NCBI GenBank assembly: GCA_946545105.1
Contig: CAMNMY010000030.1
Coordinates: forward strand, 1 to 8,108
Direction: 5' to 3'
DNA: 8,108 bases
Source: an uncultured Clostridia bacterium
Lineage (GTDB): Bacteria > Bacillota_A > Clostridia > Christensenellales > UBA3700
Shown here one piece after another: positions 1 through 7,372 of the stretch. Made by a program: the position numbers and the translations under genes. How positions within the stretch are numbered: the stretch's first letter is position 1; the number at the start of each line of letters is the position of its first letter. The notes beneath the pieces were generated by a model. It was not told where the DNA came from. It saw nothing but the letters and a program-made list of their open reading frames with translations, and searched no databases.

Positions 1-665
1 TTGTCATAGAAGACGATATCTATATCTATTGTTCTATTACCCCAATGAACATCTCTAACTCTACCAAGGCTTGCTTCAATCTCATGAATCTTGTCTAATA
101 AATCAAATGGGTTTAGAAGTGTTTTAATTTCAATTGCTTGGTTAATGAATTCTTCTGTAGCTACTCCGCCATATGGTGGATTTGAATATAGAGTAGATTC
201 TTTAGTAACCTCAATTTCATCTTCAGCATTTAGCATTTTGATAGCATCTTTTAGATGCGCTTCACGATCGCCAAGATTAGAACCCAAAGATAGATATGCT
301 GTATGCCATTCAAGTTCAACTTTTGTTGATACAGTTTTAAATTGTAGAGGATATGGAGCATCAGGCTTTTGAACCTCAAGTTCTATCTTTTCAATTTGTC
401 TATATTTCAAAATAAGCATTAGAGCGCATCTATATGAAAGAGTCTCAATTAGATTAAAAGAATTGTTCTTTGCAAAATCATTAATATCTTGCATGATATC
501 GCAATAAGAAAGGGTATCTTTTAAATCGTCTGTCTTTGCAGCCTTTAAGAAATTAAGATAAATCTTTGCATTGAAAACAAATAGTTGAGGATTCTTCTTT
601 TCCTCATCATAAACACCATGAATGGCTTCAATCTTTAAATCTTTAATGTTAATTATGTTCTGCAT
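1..665 (-). CDS. folBK: Bifunctional dihydroneopterin aldolase / HPPK (FolB-FolK fusion), 3'-truncated by window edge
   Basis: Two consecutive folate enzymes in one open frame. FolB cleaves 7,8-dihydroneopterin to 6-hydroxymethyl-7,8-dihydropterin and FolK pyrophosphorylates it; both are cytosolic. 221 codons are visible. Residues 1-120 match FolB: the HGVYDEE segment (E21/E22), Tyr54 in TLSYCD, Glu74 in NLIE and Lys100 in QKPDAP fall at the positions of the S. aureus aldolase active-site residues as I recall them. From residue 123 FolK begins: LSLGSNLGDRE (125-135), NPPYGG (162-167), GRVR (201-204), HWGNRT (207-212) and the Mg-binding DIDI (214-217). The last part of FolK runs off the window. 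The ATG at 665-663 lies inside folP and overlaps its end by 17 nt; it gives the usual FolB N-terminus (MQNIINIKDL). Its Shine-Dalgarno is weak (AAGAAG, rather far upstream), so coupling to folP is likely. FolB-FolK fusions are known, for example SulD of Streptococcus pneumoniae. Confidence 0.95.
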   Translation of the reverse strand, partial: MQNIINIKDLKIEAIHGVYDEEKKNPQLFVFNAKIYLNFLKAAKTDDLKDTLSYCDIMQDINDFAKNNSFNLIETLSYRCALMLILKYRQIEKIELEVQKPDAPYPLQFKTVSTKVELEWHTAYLSLGSNLGDREAHLKDAIKMLNAEDEIEVTKESTLYSNPPYGGVATEEFINQAIEIKTLLNPFDLLDKIHEIEASLGRVRDVHWGNRTIDIDIVFYD

Positions 666-1437
666 TGTATCTATCTATTACTTCTTTGTTTTCTTTTACA
701 TCGTGAACTCTTACGAATAAGATGTTCTTTTTGCAAGCAAGCAATGTTGAATCAAGTGTTGCTTGTAATCTATCTTCAGGATTTCCTCCAAACATTCTCT
801 TCCTAGATGTGCCTAGAAGCAGTGGATATCCTAATACATTTAATTTATCATAATTATTCAACAATTCCCAATTTTCGTCAATATTCTTAGCAAAACCAAT
901 ACCGCCATCCAAAACTATCTTGTTTGGGTCAATTTTAGCCGATTTGGCGATATTTAATGACTTTTGCAAGAAAATACTAATATCTTTAATTAAATCGTCG
1001 TATTTGTCTTCTGATGCGTTATGCATTAAACAACATGCTGCATCATACTCGCCAATAACATTTGCCATTTCGCCATTATCGTATTGAAGGCCCCAAATGT
1101 CGTTGATTAAATCAGCACCATTATCTAGTGCGTATTTTGCTACATCGTGATAGTAAGTATCTATAGATAGTGGGATTTGAGGAAAGTGTATCTTTATATC
1201 TTTGATATGATGAGAAAATCTGTTGATTTCTTCAATTGATGAAACTGGAGGATGTCCAGGTCTTGTTGATTGTGCACCAATGTCTAAAACTTCGGCACCA
1301 TCTTCGATGGCTTTCTCGCAACGAATTAATATGTCTTTATCTGTTGCTCTTGATTGAGCAAAAAAAGAATCTGGGGTCATATTAATGATTGCCATTATGT
1401 GAGTTCCAGATTCGAATTTTTTATTGTTAATAATCAT
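649..1437 (-). CDS. folP: Dihydropteroate synthase
   Basis: Condenses 6-hydroxymethyl-7,8-dihydropterin pyrophosphate with p-aminobenzoate to form 7,8-dihydropteroate; this is the sulfonamide target. It is a 262-residue TIM barrel, slightly short for the family. Visible motifs are NMTPDSF (19-25), the STRPG loop (57-61), SIDT (91-94) with the conserved Asp, LINDI (110-114), LDGGIGFAK (176-184), GTSRKR (209-214) and RVHDV (243-247). Loop 1 reads SFFAQSR instead of the common SFSDGG, and the usual DPG of the DPGIGF motif is DGG. The STRP residues where sulfonamide-resistance changes are known to occur look unaltered. The start codon overlaps the folE stop by one base (TAATG) and no good Shine-Dalgarno precedes it, which suggests translational coupling. 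The 3' end contains the folBK start. It is the third gene of the folate operon and its product substrate supply comes from the genes on either side. Confidence 0.96.
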   Translation of the reverse strand: MIINNKKFESGTHIMAIINMTPDSFFAQSRATDKDILIRCEKAIEDGAEVLDIGAQSTRPGHPPVSSIEEINRFSHHIKDIKIHFPQIPLSIDTYYHDVAKYALDNGADLINDIWGLQYDNGEMANVIGEYDAACCLMHNASEDKYDDLIKDISIFLQKSLNIAKSAKIDPNKIVLDGGIGFAKNIDENWELLNNYDKLNVLGYPLLLGTSRKRMFGGNPEDRLQATLDSTLLACKKNILFVRVHDVKENKEVIDRYNAEHN

Positions 1438-1982
1438 TATTTAATAAGGCTTAAGATTTCGGCTTTTTTAGCGTCATCGATTTCTCCTAATACAGAATAA
1501 GTTACAGTTTTAGAACCCATCTTTCTTACGCCTCTGCATGTCATGCAAGTATGTTCAGCTTCGCATACAACCATAACGCCAAGAGCATCTAGGTTTTTAT
1601 ATATTGCTTCACAAATTTGATTTGTTAATTGTTCTTGTAATTGTAATCTTCTTGCATATGTTTCAACACATCTTGCAAGCTTAGAAAGTCCAACGACTTT
1701 TTTGTTTGGAATATATGCGATATGAATCTTACCGAAAAATGGCATTAAATGATGTTCGCACATAGAAGAGAATTGGATATCCTTTTCAATAACGATATCA
1801 CTTGTCTTTACAGCAAATGTTCTAGATAAATGATCTTTAGCGCTATCATTATATCCGCTTAAGATCTCTTCATACATTCTAGCTACACGCTCAGGAGTAT
1901 CAATAAGGCCTTCTCTTTGAGGGTCTTCTCCAATAGCGATTAATAAATCTTTGATTGCTTTTTCAATTTTCTTCTTATTCAT
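1437..1982 (-). CDS. folE: GTP cyclohydrolase I (FolE type 1)
   Basis: Catalyses the first step of pterin/folate synthesis, GTP to 7,8-dihydroneopterin triphosphate plus formate, as a zinc-dependent homo-oligomer in the cytosol. It is 181 residues long, typical for a bacterial enzyme without N-terminal extension. GEDPQREGL with DTPERVARM (18-36) is the N-terminal family signature. [18 protein letters not shown] (73-90) supplies zinc ligands Cys75 and His78. GLSKLAR (98-104) and the [10 protein letters not shown] segment (111-120) follow. [11 protein letters not shown] (141-151) supplies catalytic His144 and the third zinc ligand, Cys146. The ATG at 1982-1980 lies within the end of folC (8-nt overlap) and is preceded by AAAGG at 1989-1993 with a 6-nt spacer, so it has its own ribosome binding site. 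Its TAA overlaps the folP ATG by one base. Confidence 0.97.
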   Translation of the reverse strand: MNKKKIEKAIKDLLIAIGEDPQREGLIDTPERVARMYEEILSGYNDSAKDHLSRTFAVKTSDIVIEKDIQFSSMCEHHLMPFFGKIHIAYIPNKKVVGLSKLARCVETYARRLQLQEQLTNQICEAIYKNLDALGVMVVCEAEHTCMTCRGVRKMGSKTVTYSVLGEIDDAKKAEILSLIK

Positions 1983-3240
1983 TTATTGCCTTTATTGCAT
2001 CGTTTGCTTCTCTTAAGATGCTTAATGAGCCAAATACTACAACGATTTTTGAGTCATCTTCTATAGCCTTATTTAAAGCTTCAGTAATGCTTGCATTAGT
2101 TATAACATTTTGACAGTATTTTTCGCAAATTGTTTTTAGAGAATCTACATCTAATCCTCTTTCTGTTGGTGCCTTTGCGATATACATTGTTTTTAGAGAA
2201 TCATTCATAGCATTTAAAATGCCATCGATATCTTTATCCTTGAACGCGCCAAATACATAAGAAATCTTAGTGTTTGGACAGTGTAATTTTATAGCATTAT
2301 ATAATGTTCTTGCTCCACCAGGATTGTGAGCGCCATCTAAGATTACGATTTTGCCTTTAACGTTCTTCTTGTCTAATCTTCCTGGCCAAGTTGTTTTATA
2401 TAGAGCTTCTTGAATAACTTTTGTTGTAATGTTATAGTAACCAAGCCATTTTAATTTTCTTGCAGCTTCAATAGCCAAAGTTGCATTTTGGATTTGATGT
2501 TCACCTAACATTGAAATTCTATAGAAGTGTCTATTGTATGTAAATGTAATTCCAGATAGAGTAGCGATTCCCATCTTTGCTTCTTTTGCTAAAATTAGTT
2601 TTGGTGCACAAGATAGAATATCCATAACTTCTGGGTTTTGTTCGTAAGTAATTAATGTCTTTGTAACGATAGCGAATTTTTCAGCGGCAATCTTTGCAAG
2701 TGTATCGCCAAGATATTGAGTATGATCAAAAGAAATAGAAGTGATGATAGATAACAATTTATCTTCAAATTCTATAACGTTTGTAGCGTCTAATCTGCCG
2801 CCCATACCACATTCCATAATTACTATATCGCAAGCTTCTTCTTTAAATAATAGAAAAGCTGCTGCAGTTTCTAATTCGTATGCAGTAGGTAGGGACTTTA
2901 CGCCATCTTTTTCCATTTTGCTTCTTTTATCTAAAATAATATTTAAATATTTTTCAACTTTATCGTTGCTGATAGGCTTACCATTAATTGAAAAACGTTC
3001 ATTGTATTCAAAAACAGAAGGGGAATTAAAAGTACCAACTTTATATCCTGCGATTGTTAATATCTTTGTTAAGTAAGCACAAACTGAACCTTTACCATTT
3101 GTTCCAGCTACGTGCACATATTTTAGACCTTTTTGAGGATTATCTAATCTGTTTAATAAATCTTTGATAGTGTCTAATCCAAGATTCATTCCAAATTTAG
3201 AAAGATTTTCCATGGTGTTAACACATTCTAAATAATTCAT
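1975..3240 (-). CDS. folC: Bifunctional folylpolyglutamate synthase / dihydrofolate synthase
   Basis: Mur-ligase-type ATP-dependent enzyme that adds L-glutamate to dihydropteroate (giving dihydrofolate) and further glutamates to folates. It is 421 residues, the usual length. The P-loop [10 protein letters not shown] is at 43-52 (Lys50, Ser52). [11 protein letters not shown] (73-83) is the substrate-loop signature. [13 protein letters not shown] (142-154), SFDHTQYLG (170-178) with the Mg-binding His, and LDGAHNPGG (301-309) complete the Mur-ligase fold. FGAFKDKD (330-337) and FGSLSILRE (403-411) mark the C-terminal domain. Lys188, the expected carbamylated lysine, is present, but it sits in EKFAI rather than the usual EKAGI. 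Which of the two activities it has cannot be decided by eye; as the only folC here, both are inferred. It is the first gene of the operon, directly behind a promoter and a good Shine-Dalgarno, and overlaps folE by 8 nt. Confidence 0.96.
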   Translation of the reverse strand: MNYLECVNTMENLSKFGMNLGLDTIKDLLNRLDNPQKGLKYVHVAGTNGKGSVCAYLTKILTIAGYKVGTFNSPSVFEYNERFSINGKPISNDKVEKYLNIILDKRSKMEKDGVKSLPTAYELETAAAFLLFKEEACDIVIMECGMGGRLDATNVIEFEDKLLSIITSISFDHTQYLGDTLAKIAAEKFAIVTKTLITYEQNPEVMDILSCAPKLILAKEAKMGIATLSGITFTYNRHFYRISMLGEHQIQNATLAIEAARKLKWLGYYNITTKVIQEALYKTTWPGRLDKKNVKGKIVILDGAHNPGGARTLYNAIKLHCPNTKISYVFGAFKDKDIDGILNAMNDSLKTMYIAKAPTERGLDVDSLKTICEKYCQNVITNASITEALNKAIEDDSKIVVVFGSLSILREANDAIKAINE

Positions 3241-3255
3241 TTCCTCAATCTCCTT
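3241..3255 (-). promoter_or_regulatory. Ribosome binding site of folC
   Basis: On the minus strand AAGGAG (3255-3250) precedes the folC ATG with a 9-nt spacer, and a second purine-rich stretch, GAGGAA, lies directly against the start codon. This supports the ATG at 3240-3238 as the start. Confidence 0.8.
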
Positions 3256-3273
3256 GGTTTAATAACCTATGTG

Positions 3274-3302
3274 ATTATAACACGCGCGCACACCATATGC
3301 AA
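3274..3302 (-). promoter_or_regulatory. Sigma-A-type promoter of the folate operon
   Basis: Minus-strand -35-like TTGCAT (3302-3297), an exact 17-bp spacer, and a consensus -10 TATAAT (3279-3274). The -10 is extended by an upstream TG (TGTTATAAT), which can compensate for the imperfect -35. Transcription would start near 3267, leaving a leader of only about 26 nt before folC. That is too short for a THF riboswitch or an attenuator, and no operator-like dyad is evident. The spacer contains an odd alternating GC-rich tract. Confidence 0.75.
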
Positions 3303-3326
3303 ACTATATAATATACGCATCATTGC

Positions 3327-3361
3327 AAAAAAAATGCACTTCCATTTGAGAAAGTGCATTT
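3327..3361 (-). terminator. Intrinsic terminator after the large lipoprotein gene
   Basis: On the minus strand a 10-bp stem, AAATGCACTT (3361-3352) with AAGTGCATTT (3341-3332), encloses a 10-nt loop and runs into an uninterrupted T8 tract (3334-3327). It begins 18 nt after the lipoprotein stop codon and lies upstream of the folC promoter, so it separates the two transcription units. Confidence 0.88.
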
Positions 3362-3379
3362 AATTCAACTATTTATATA

Positions 3380-6300
3380 TTAGTCACCGAACTTGCCTCT
3401 TGTTGAGTTGTCTTTAGTCAATGTCTTCTTGAACTTCTTACCACTCTTCTTTGGAGCATACTTCTTAATAATGTAAATAACTAATATAATTACTAAGATA
3501 CCACCGATAACACCAGATGTGATGTATAACCATAACCAGTTCTTTTGCTCTTTATCTTCGCTCTTTTCTTCTTCATCATCGTCGTCTGTTTCTTCTTCAG
3601 CTTCAGCATCTTCGTTTGTATAAGAAATCTTATATGTCTTAGATGCAACTGCTTCTGAATAAGCTTCCTTTGATGGATCTAAAGCATCGTCTGATGGAGC
3701 GCTTGCTTCGTATGTATCTTTGTCGATTGTTTCAACAGTGAAGTTATCTGCAAATAGATATCCTGTTTCCCAGTAAGATACGTTCTTACCACCCAAAGAT
3801 AACTTCAAAGTAGCAGAAACTGTTTCTGAAACATCTTCAGCCATAGCAATGTAATATGTGTATGTAGTCCATTCATTTGGATTTACTAATCTTGCCTTAG
3901 CAAGAACATATTCATTGTAATCAGCTTCAGCTGTGTCTCCAGTAAAGCTTTCTCTTGTCTTATCCTTTTCTACAGACTTACCGAATGTATATGTCTTGTT
4001 GTTTGCTGTTAGAGTAACAGTTGCTGTAGCATATTCATTCTTATCTTTCCAATCAGCATATGTATCTGTGTCTGCTTCAGCAGTTTCTTTAGATAATCTT
4101 GCGATATCCTTTGTTAGGATTTGGATAGATACTTTGTAGTACTTCTTAGCTTCAAGAGAGAAACTTGTAGAAGTGTATGTATAAGATGTAGCTTGCTTGT
4201 TGTAGATTGCAAGAACGCTATCACCTTGATCTGCTGTGAATATCTTTGTAGCAAATGATGATGTTTCATCTGGGTTAATAGCGATTGTTTCCCAGTTGCT
4301 GTTCAATTGATTGAATACACCCTTTGCCAAATCGTCAGATGTTGTTGGAGCCTTTGTATCAACAGAAGCGCCAGACCAGTTAGCAGGAGTTGCTAAATCT
4401 GTATCAGTTGCTGATGTTGTTGAAACATCCATATTATCTGTAAACCAAGCAATCTTCTTAACATTTGTGCCTTCTTCAGCTTTTTTGTAGATAGCTTCAT
4501 CAATAGCAGAATATGTAGCTAATGTGAATAGAACTTGGTTGTTTTGGTCAGCAGTGTTAAGTGGAGAACCAGCATACAATGTAACTGTTACGCTTGTAGA
4601 TGTAATACCAGTTTGAACATAAACTAGATAATGTTGCCAATTTGTTCCTGGAGCTTCAACAATAAGTGATGTGTTTTCTGTAGCAGAGCTTCCAGATTGA
4701 TCAACTGAAATTGCTAGAGCCTTGTTATCTATAGATTTAGCGTAAACGCTGAATACATAGAATGAATTAGCGCTTAGTGAAACAGTATTTGATTTGTATC
4801 CTAAATAAGGAACATCACTTGCGTCAATTAATAATACATTTGGATTATCTTTAACATCTAAGCCAGCATCCATTGAATCATAGATAGTGTTATCGATTCC
4901 ATAAGCTGCTTTGTTTTCGAAGTTGTTAACATCAACAACACCAGCTACAGAAGAACCAGCATTTTGTGTTAATGCCTTAGAATTTGTAATTGTCCAGTTT
5001 GTTGGAACTGCGTTCTTTACTAATTTACCATTTGCATTATAAACAGTGTCTGCATCATCGCCATATAGAGTTCTTGTAGCTGACATGTCTACATATTCGA
5101 ATGTACCATTTGCAGATAATTCTGAAGATGCACCAGAACCAACAAATGAATACTTAAATGTTGTTGTTCCAGTAGATGCAGCAGAATAGTCGTCATAAGA
5201 AATCTTAGCGATTCTTAGGTTTGTTAAATAGAATGTACCAGATACTAGTGATGCAGATTGAGCAGCAGATGAACCTGTACCGAATGTGATAGAAAGTCCA
5301 ACATACTTAGATTCAATTGTGTCACCTAAAACATACATAGTGATTAGGGCATAATCTGAATATGCTTCCTTCTTGAATGATTCAAGTGTTGTATCATTGA
5401 TTGAAGACATTGTAGATAATGTTGTCTTGCAAGAATCATAATCTGCTTGTTTCTTTGGATTATAGCTGAATAATTCAACGCTTGCAGAACCACCATCATT
5501 TAGGTTTTCTGTCTTTACCCAGAATGATACTTTGTATGCAGTATTTGGTTTAATTTCGTATTTATCTTTATAATCAGAATTACCCCAATCTACGATGTTA
5601 TCGTTGTTGCCATCTTGATCTTTAGCAGCAGCGGCATCATCTTTCTTGTAGATTGTAGATGCTTTTGAAGATGTTAATTTTGAGTTTGTAATCTTTAGAA
5701 CATCAAGCTTTGTTGTGCCATCTTCTTTCTTGAAATCTGATTGAGATTCCAAAACTTCGATAGAACGCATTGCAGGATCGAAAGATTCTTCATATTGTGT
5801 ATCAACGAAGTTCTTTACAGATCTAATGCTGTCGTTAAGTTCTTCAGTCTTATATGAATACTTCAAAACATCAGCAGAGTTTGTAGCAGCAGTGTAATCA
5901 TCAAGTTTTACTTCTTCGTAAGTTAAATCATCGAAGAATGCAACACCTTTAGCCCATTTCTTGTCTCCAGAACCGCCCATACCAAGACTCATTGAAACAT
6001 ATAGGGTATTGTCATCGTATTGGTTTCCTTCAACATAGAATGTATATTGCTTCCATTGTTCGTTTGTATTTAAATCTTCAAATACCTTTAATTCTGAAGA
6101 TGCAGAATTTAGGGCAATGTAAGCACCAGCTTGAGAATCAGCATTTAGGTATGTTCTAGCATATAAAGTAATCTTGTAGTACTTGTTGCTTTGGATTAAC
6201 ATACCAACGTTGTCTTTGTATTTATAAGCTGTTAATTGCTTGTTGTGAATAGTTACAACCTTATCTCCAAGGTCTGCAGCTTGTGCTTTTGTTAATGTAA

Positions 6301-7309
6301 TAGGTTCAGCGTTATATCCAGAGAAAGCTTTACTAAAGTTTGCTCTTTCCATATCTAGAATACCTTTTTCAAGGTATGTAGAACCTGTAGAAGCAGTTGT
6401 TCCTGAACCAGAACCAGCAGTTCCTGTTAATTGAGAAACATTGAAGAATGGTAATGTAGCTACAGATGAAACATAGTTAAAGTTACCATCGATTGTTCTC
6501 ATATCACACTTTGATTGTGTAGAAGTGTATTCAAGAGCATTGAATTCAGCTTCTGTATATGGAGTTTGTCCTTCTTCAACATCTGTTAAGTTTTGAAGAA
6601 CAACATTGTCAAAATAAGCATAACCCTTAACCATATGGCCATTTGTGTAGTCGCCTTCACCTAGACCTAATGTTAGAGTAAATGTCTTATCTCCAGTATT
6701 TGAACCTCTGAAGTAGATTGTGAATTGCTTCCATTCTTCTTCTGTATCTACAGCTTCGAATTGAGCATATGCGCTACCTTTTACATAAATGTAAGCGCCA
6801 TATTTTTCACCTTCGTTCTTTGGAGATAAACCAACTGTCTTAACCCAGAAAGATAATTTGTAGTATGAATCTTTCTTAACTGTTGTAGAAGAAGAAACAT
6901 AGCTATATGCAGTAGCAACTTTGTTGTTAATCATTAAAACATAGTTGTCTTCTACGCCTTCTGGCTTAGCAGGGTTTGTAATTCCCATTGCTGTTGAGTC
7001 ATAATCTGAACCAACTGAAATAACACCAGCAGATAAAGAATCGCTATCTTGTGGTGTTTTAATTGTAGAAGATGATGATGTAGAACCTGGTGTGCCTGTC
7101 CAATTTGTTGGGGCAACAGGGAATGAATCACTATCTCCTTTTGTAAATTGTGTAAACGTACCGTTTGTAAATAAAGCTGTATCCTCAGTTGTTGTGTCTT
7201 CGTCTTCGTCAGTATCCTTGTCTTTGTTACATGCAAATGCAAGCATTGCAATGCTAACGCATAGGATTACTACGATTAGTGATAAGAGGATTCTTTTTTT
7301 CTTGATCAT
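3380..7309 (-). CDS. Large multi-module surface lipoprotein with C-terminal transmembrane anchor; function unknown
   Basis: A 1309-residue cell-surface protein that I cannot assign to a named gene. The N-terminus has a basic MIKKKR stretch, a hydrophobic core and a lipobox-like LAFAC ending at Cys27, which fits the lipoprotein signal pattern although Phe at -2 is not the commonest choice. An acidic, Thr-rich linker follows (29-45). Five beta-rich modules occupy about 48-245, 273-470, 496-708, 731-942 and 955-1202. The periodic Tyr/Trp strands and the closing F-F/A-D-N/D strand resemble carbohydrate-binding or galactose-binding-like jelly rolls; this is inference from pattern. A very acidic stretch (1233-1256), a transmembrane helix (about 1258-1282) and a basic tail (IKKYAPKK onward) end the protein. 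No protease, glycosidase, sortase motif or other catalytic signature is visible. Besides Cys27, only Cys268 and Cys627 lie outside the signal peptide. The start is supported by AGGTGG upstream. The gene appears monocistronic, with its own promoter and terminator. Glycan or polymer binding at the envelope is a guess. Confidence 0.9.
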   Translation of the reverse strand: MIKKKRILLSLIVVILCVSIAMLAFACNKDKDTDEDEDTTTEDTALFTNGTFTQFTKGDSDSFPVAPTNWTGTPGSTSSSSTIKTPQDSDSLSAGVISVGSDYDSTAMGITNPAKPEGVEDNYVLMINNKVATAYSYVSSSTTVKKDSYYKLSFWVKTVGLSPKNEGEKYGAYIYVKGSAYAQFEAVDTEEEWKQFTIYFRGSNTGDKTFTLTLGLGEGDYTNGHMVKGYAYFDNVVLQNLTDVEEGQTPYTEAEFNALEYTSTQSKCDMRTIDGNFNYVSSVATLPFFNVSQLTGTAGSGSGTTASTGSTYLEKGILDMERANFSKAFSGYNAEPITLTKAQAADLGDKVVTIHNKQLTAYKYKDNVGMLIQSNKYYKITLYARTYLNADSQAGAYIALNSASSELKVFEDLNTNEQWKQYTFYVEGNQYDDNTLYVSMSLGMGGSGDKKWAKGVAFFDDLTYEEVKLDDYTAATNSADVLKYSYKTEELNDSIRSVKNFVDTQYEESFDPAMRSIEVLESQSDFKKEDGTTKLDVLKITNSKLTSSKASTIYKKDDAAAAKDQDGNNDNIVDWGNSDYKDKYEIKPNTAYKVSFWVKTENLNDGGSASVELFSYNPKKQADYDSCKTTLSTMSSINDTTLESFKKEAYSDYALITMYVLGDTIESKYVGLSITFGTGSSAAQSASLVSGTFYLTNLRIAKISYDDYSAASTGTTTFKYSFVGSGASSELSANGTFEYVDMSATRTLYGDDADTVYNANGKLVKNAVPTNWTITNSKALTQNAGSSVAGVVDVNNFENKAAYGIDNTIYDSMDAGLDVKDNPNVLLIDASDVPYLGYKSNTVSLSANSFYVFSVYAKSIDNKALAISVDQSGSSATENTSLIVEAPGTNWQHYLVYVQTGITSTSVTVTLYAGSPLNTADQNNQVLFTLATYSAIDEAIYKKAEEGTNVKKIAWFTDNMDVSTTSATDTDLATPANWSGASVDTKAPTTSDDLAKGVFNQLNSNWETIAINPDETSSFATKIFTADQGDSVLAIYNKQATSYTYTSTSFSLEAKKYYKVSIQILTKDIARLSKETAEADTDTYADWKDKNEYATATVTLTANNKTYTFGKSVEKDKTRESFTGDTAEADYNEYVLAKARLVNPNEWTTYTYYIAMAEDVSETVSATLKLSLGGKNVSYWETGYLFADNFTVETIDKDTYEASAPSDDALDPSKEAYSEAVASKTYKISYTNEDAEAEEETDDDDEEEKSEDKEQKNWLWLYITSGVIGGILVIILVIYIIKKYAPKKSGKKFKKTLTKDNSTRGKFGD
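3464..3538 (-). other. C-terminal transmembrane helix and start of basic tail of the lipoprotein
   Basis: Residues about 1258-1282 of the large lipoprotein (WLWLYITSG onward, ending IYII) form one uninterrupted hydrophobic helix. It is preceded by the Asp/Glu-rich stretch 1233-1256 and followed by a Lys-rich tail (KKYAPKKSGKKFKK). By the positive-inside rule the tail is cytoplasmic and the modules are extracellular. Confidence 0.88.
3704..7168 (-). repeat. Five divergent protein modules within the lipoprotein
   Basis: The repeats are at protein level and too diverged to look like tandem DNA repeats. Shared positions in order are: an opening NGTF/DGNF with PTNW or PANW (modules 1, 4 and 5; module 2 has only DGNF); NK-x2-T-x-Y-x-Y (INNKVATAYSY, IHNKQLTAYKY, IYNKQATSYTY); a strand YYKLSFWVKT / YYKITLYART / AYKVSFWVKT / FYVFSVYAKS / YYKVSIQILT; a W-centred strand EWKQFTIYFRG / QWKQYTFYVEG / NWQHYLVYVQT / EWTTYTYYIAM (YALITMYVLG in module 3); a strand LTLGLGEGD / MSLGMGGSGD / ITFGTGSS / LKLSLGGKN; and a closing strand GYAYFDN / GVAFFDD / GTFYLTN / GYLFADN. 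Joining segments also recur (DDYTAA, DDYSAA). Module 3 has lost the opening motif and carries an insertion near 553-583. Confidence 0.8.
7232..7309 (-). other. Predicted lipoprotein signal peptide
   Basis: Residues 1-26 of the large surface protein: basic n-region (KKKR), hydrophobic core (ILLSLIVVILCVSIAML) and AFA before Cys27. The expected cleavage by signal peptidase II and lipidation of Cys27 are inferred from this pattern. Signal peptidase I cleavage, or retention as an N-terminal membrane anchor, is the alternative. Confidence 0.8.
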
Positions 7310-7314
7310 TTAAA

Positions 7315-7320
7315 CCACCT
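7315..7320 (-). promoter_or_regulatory. Ribosome binding site of the lipoprotein gene
   Basis: AGGTGG on the minus strand with a 5-nt spacer to the ATG at 7309-7307. It fixes the start immediately before the MIKKKR signal-peptide n-region. Confidence 0.8.
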
Positions 7321-7372
7321 ATATGTATAAAATTAATATTTTAATTTATTTATTTTTGAATAAATCTTAATC

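Noticed and set aside
91..372. Plus-strand open frame opposite folBK
   Set aside because: Its product resembles no family I recognise, and it lies wholly antisense to a frame with clear FolB and FolK motifs.
1071..1130. No CRISPR array, transposase, integrase, tRNA or rRNA here or elsewhere in the window
   Set aside because: I looked for direct repeats with regular spacing, terminal inverted repeats and tRNA-like cloverleaf segments on both strands and saw none that stand out; the given coordinates are only nominal for this window-wide negative.
2741..3076. Plus-strand open frame opposite folC
   Set aside because: Antisense shadow of folC; no ribosome binding site or recognisable product.
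3241..3273. Possible THF riboswitch upstream of the folate operon
   Set aside because: The leader from the predicted transcription start is only about 26 nt, too short for a THF riboswitch aptamer plus expression platform.
6952..7251. Gln/His/Leu-rich open frame in another frame of the lipoprotein gene
   Set aside because: Low-complexity composition is what Ser/Thr/Asp-rich codons give when read out of frame. The main frame has a signal peptide and repeats.
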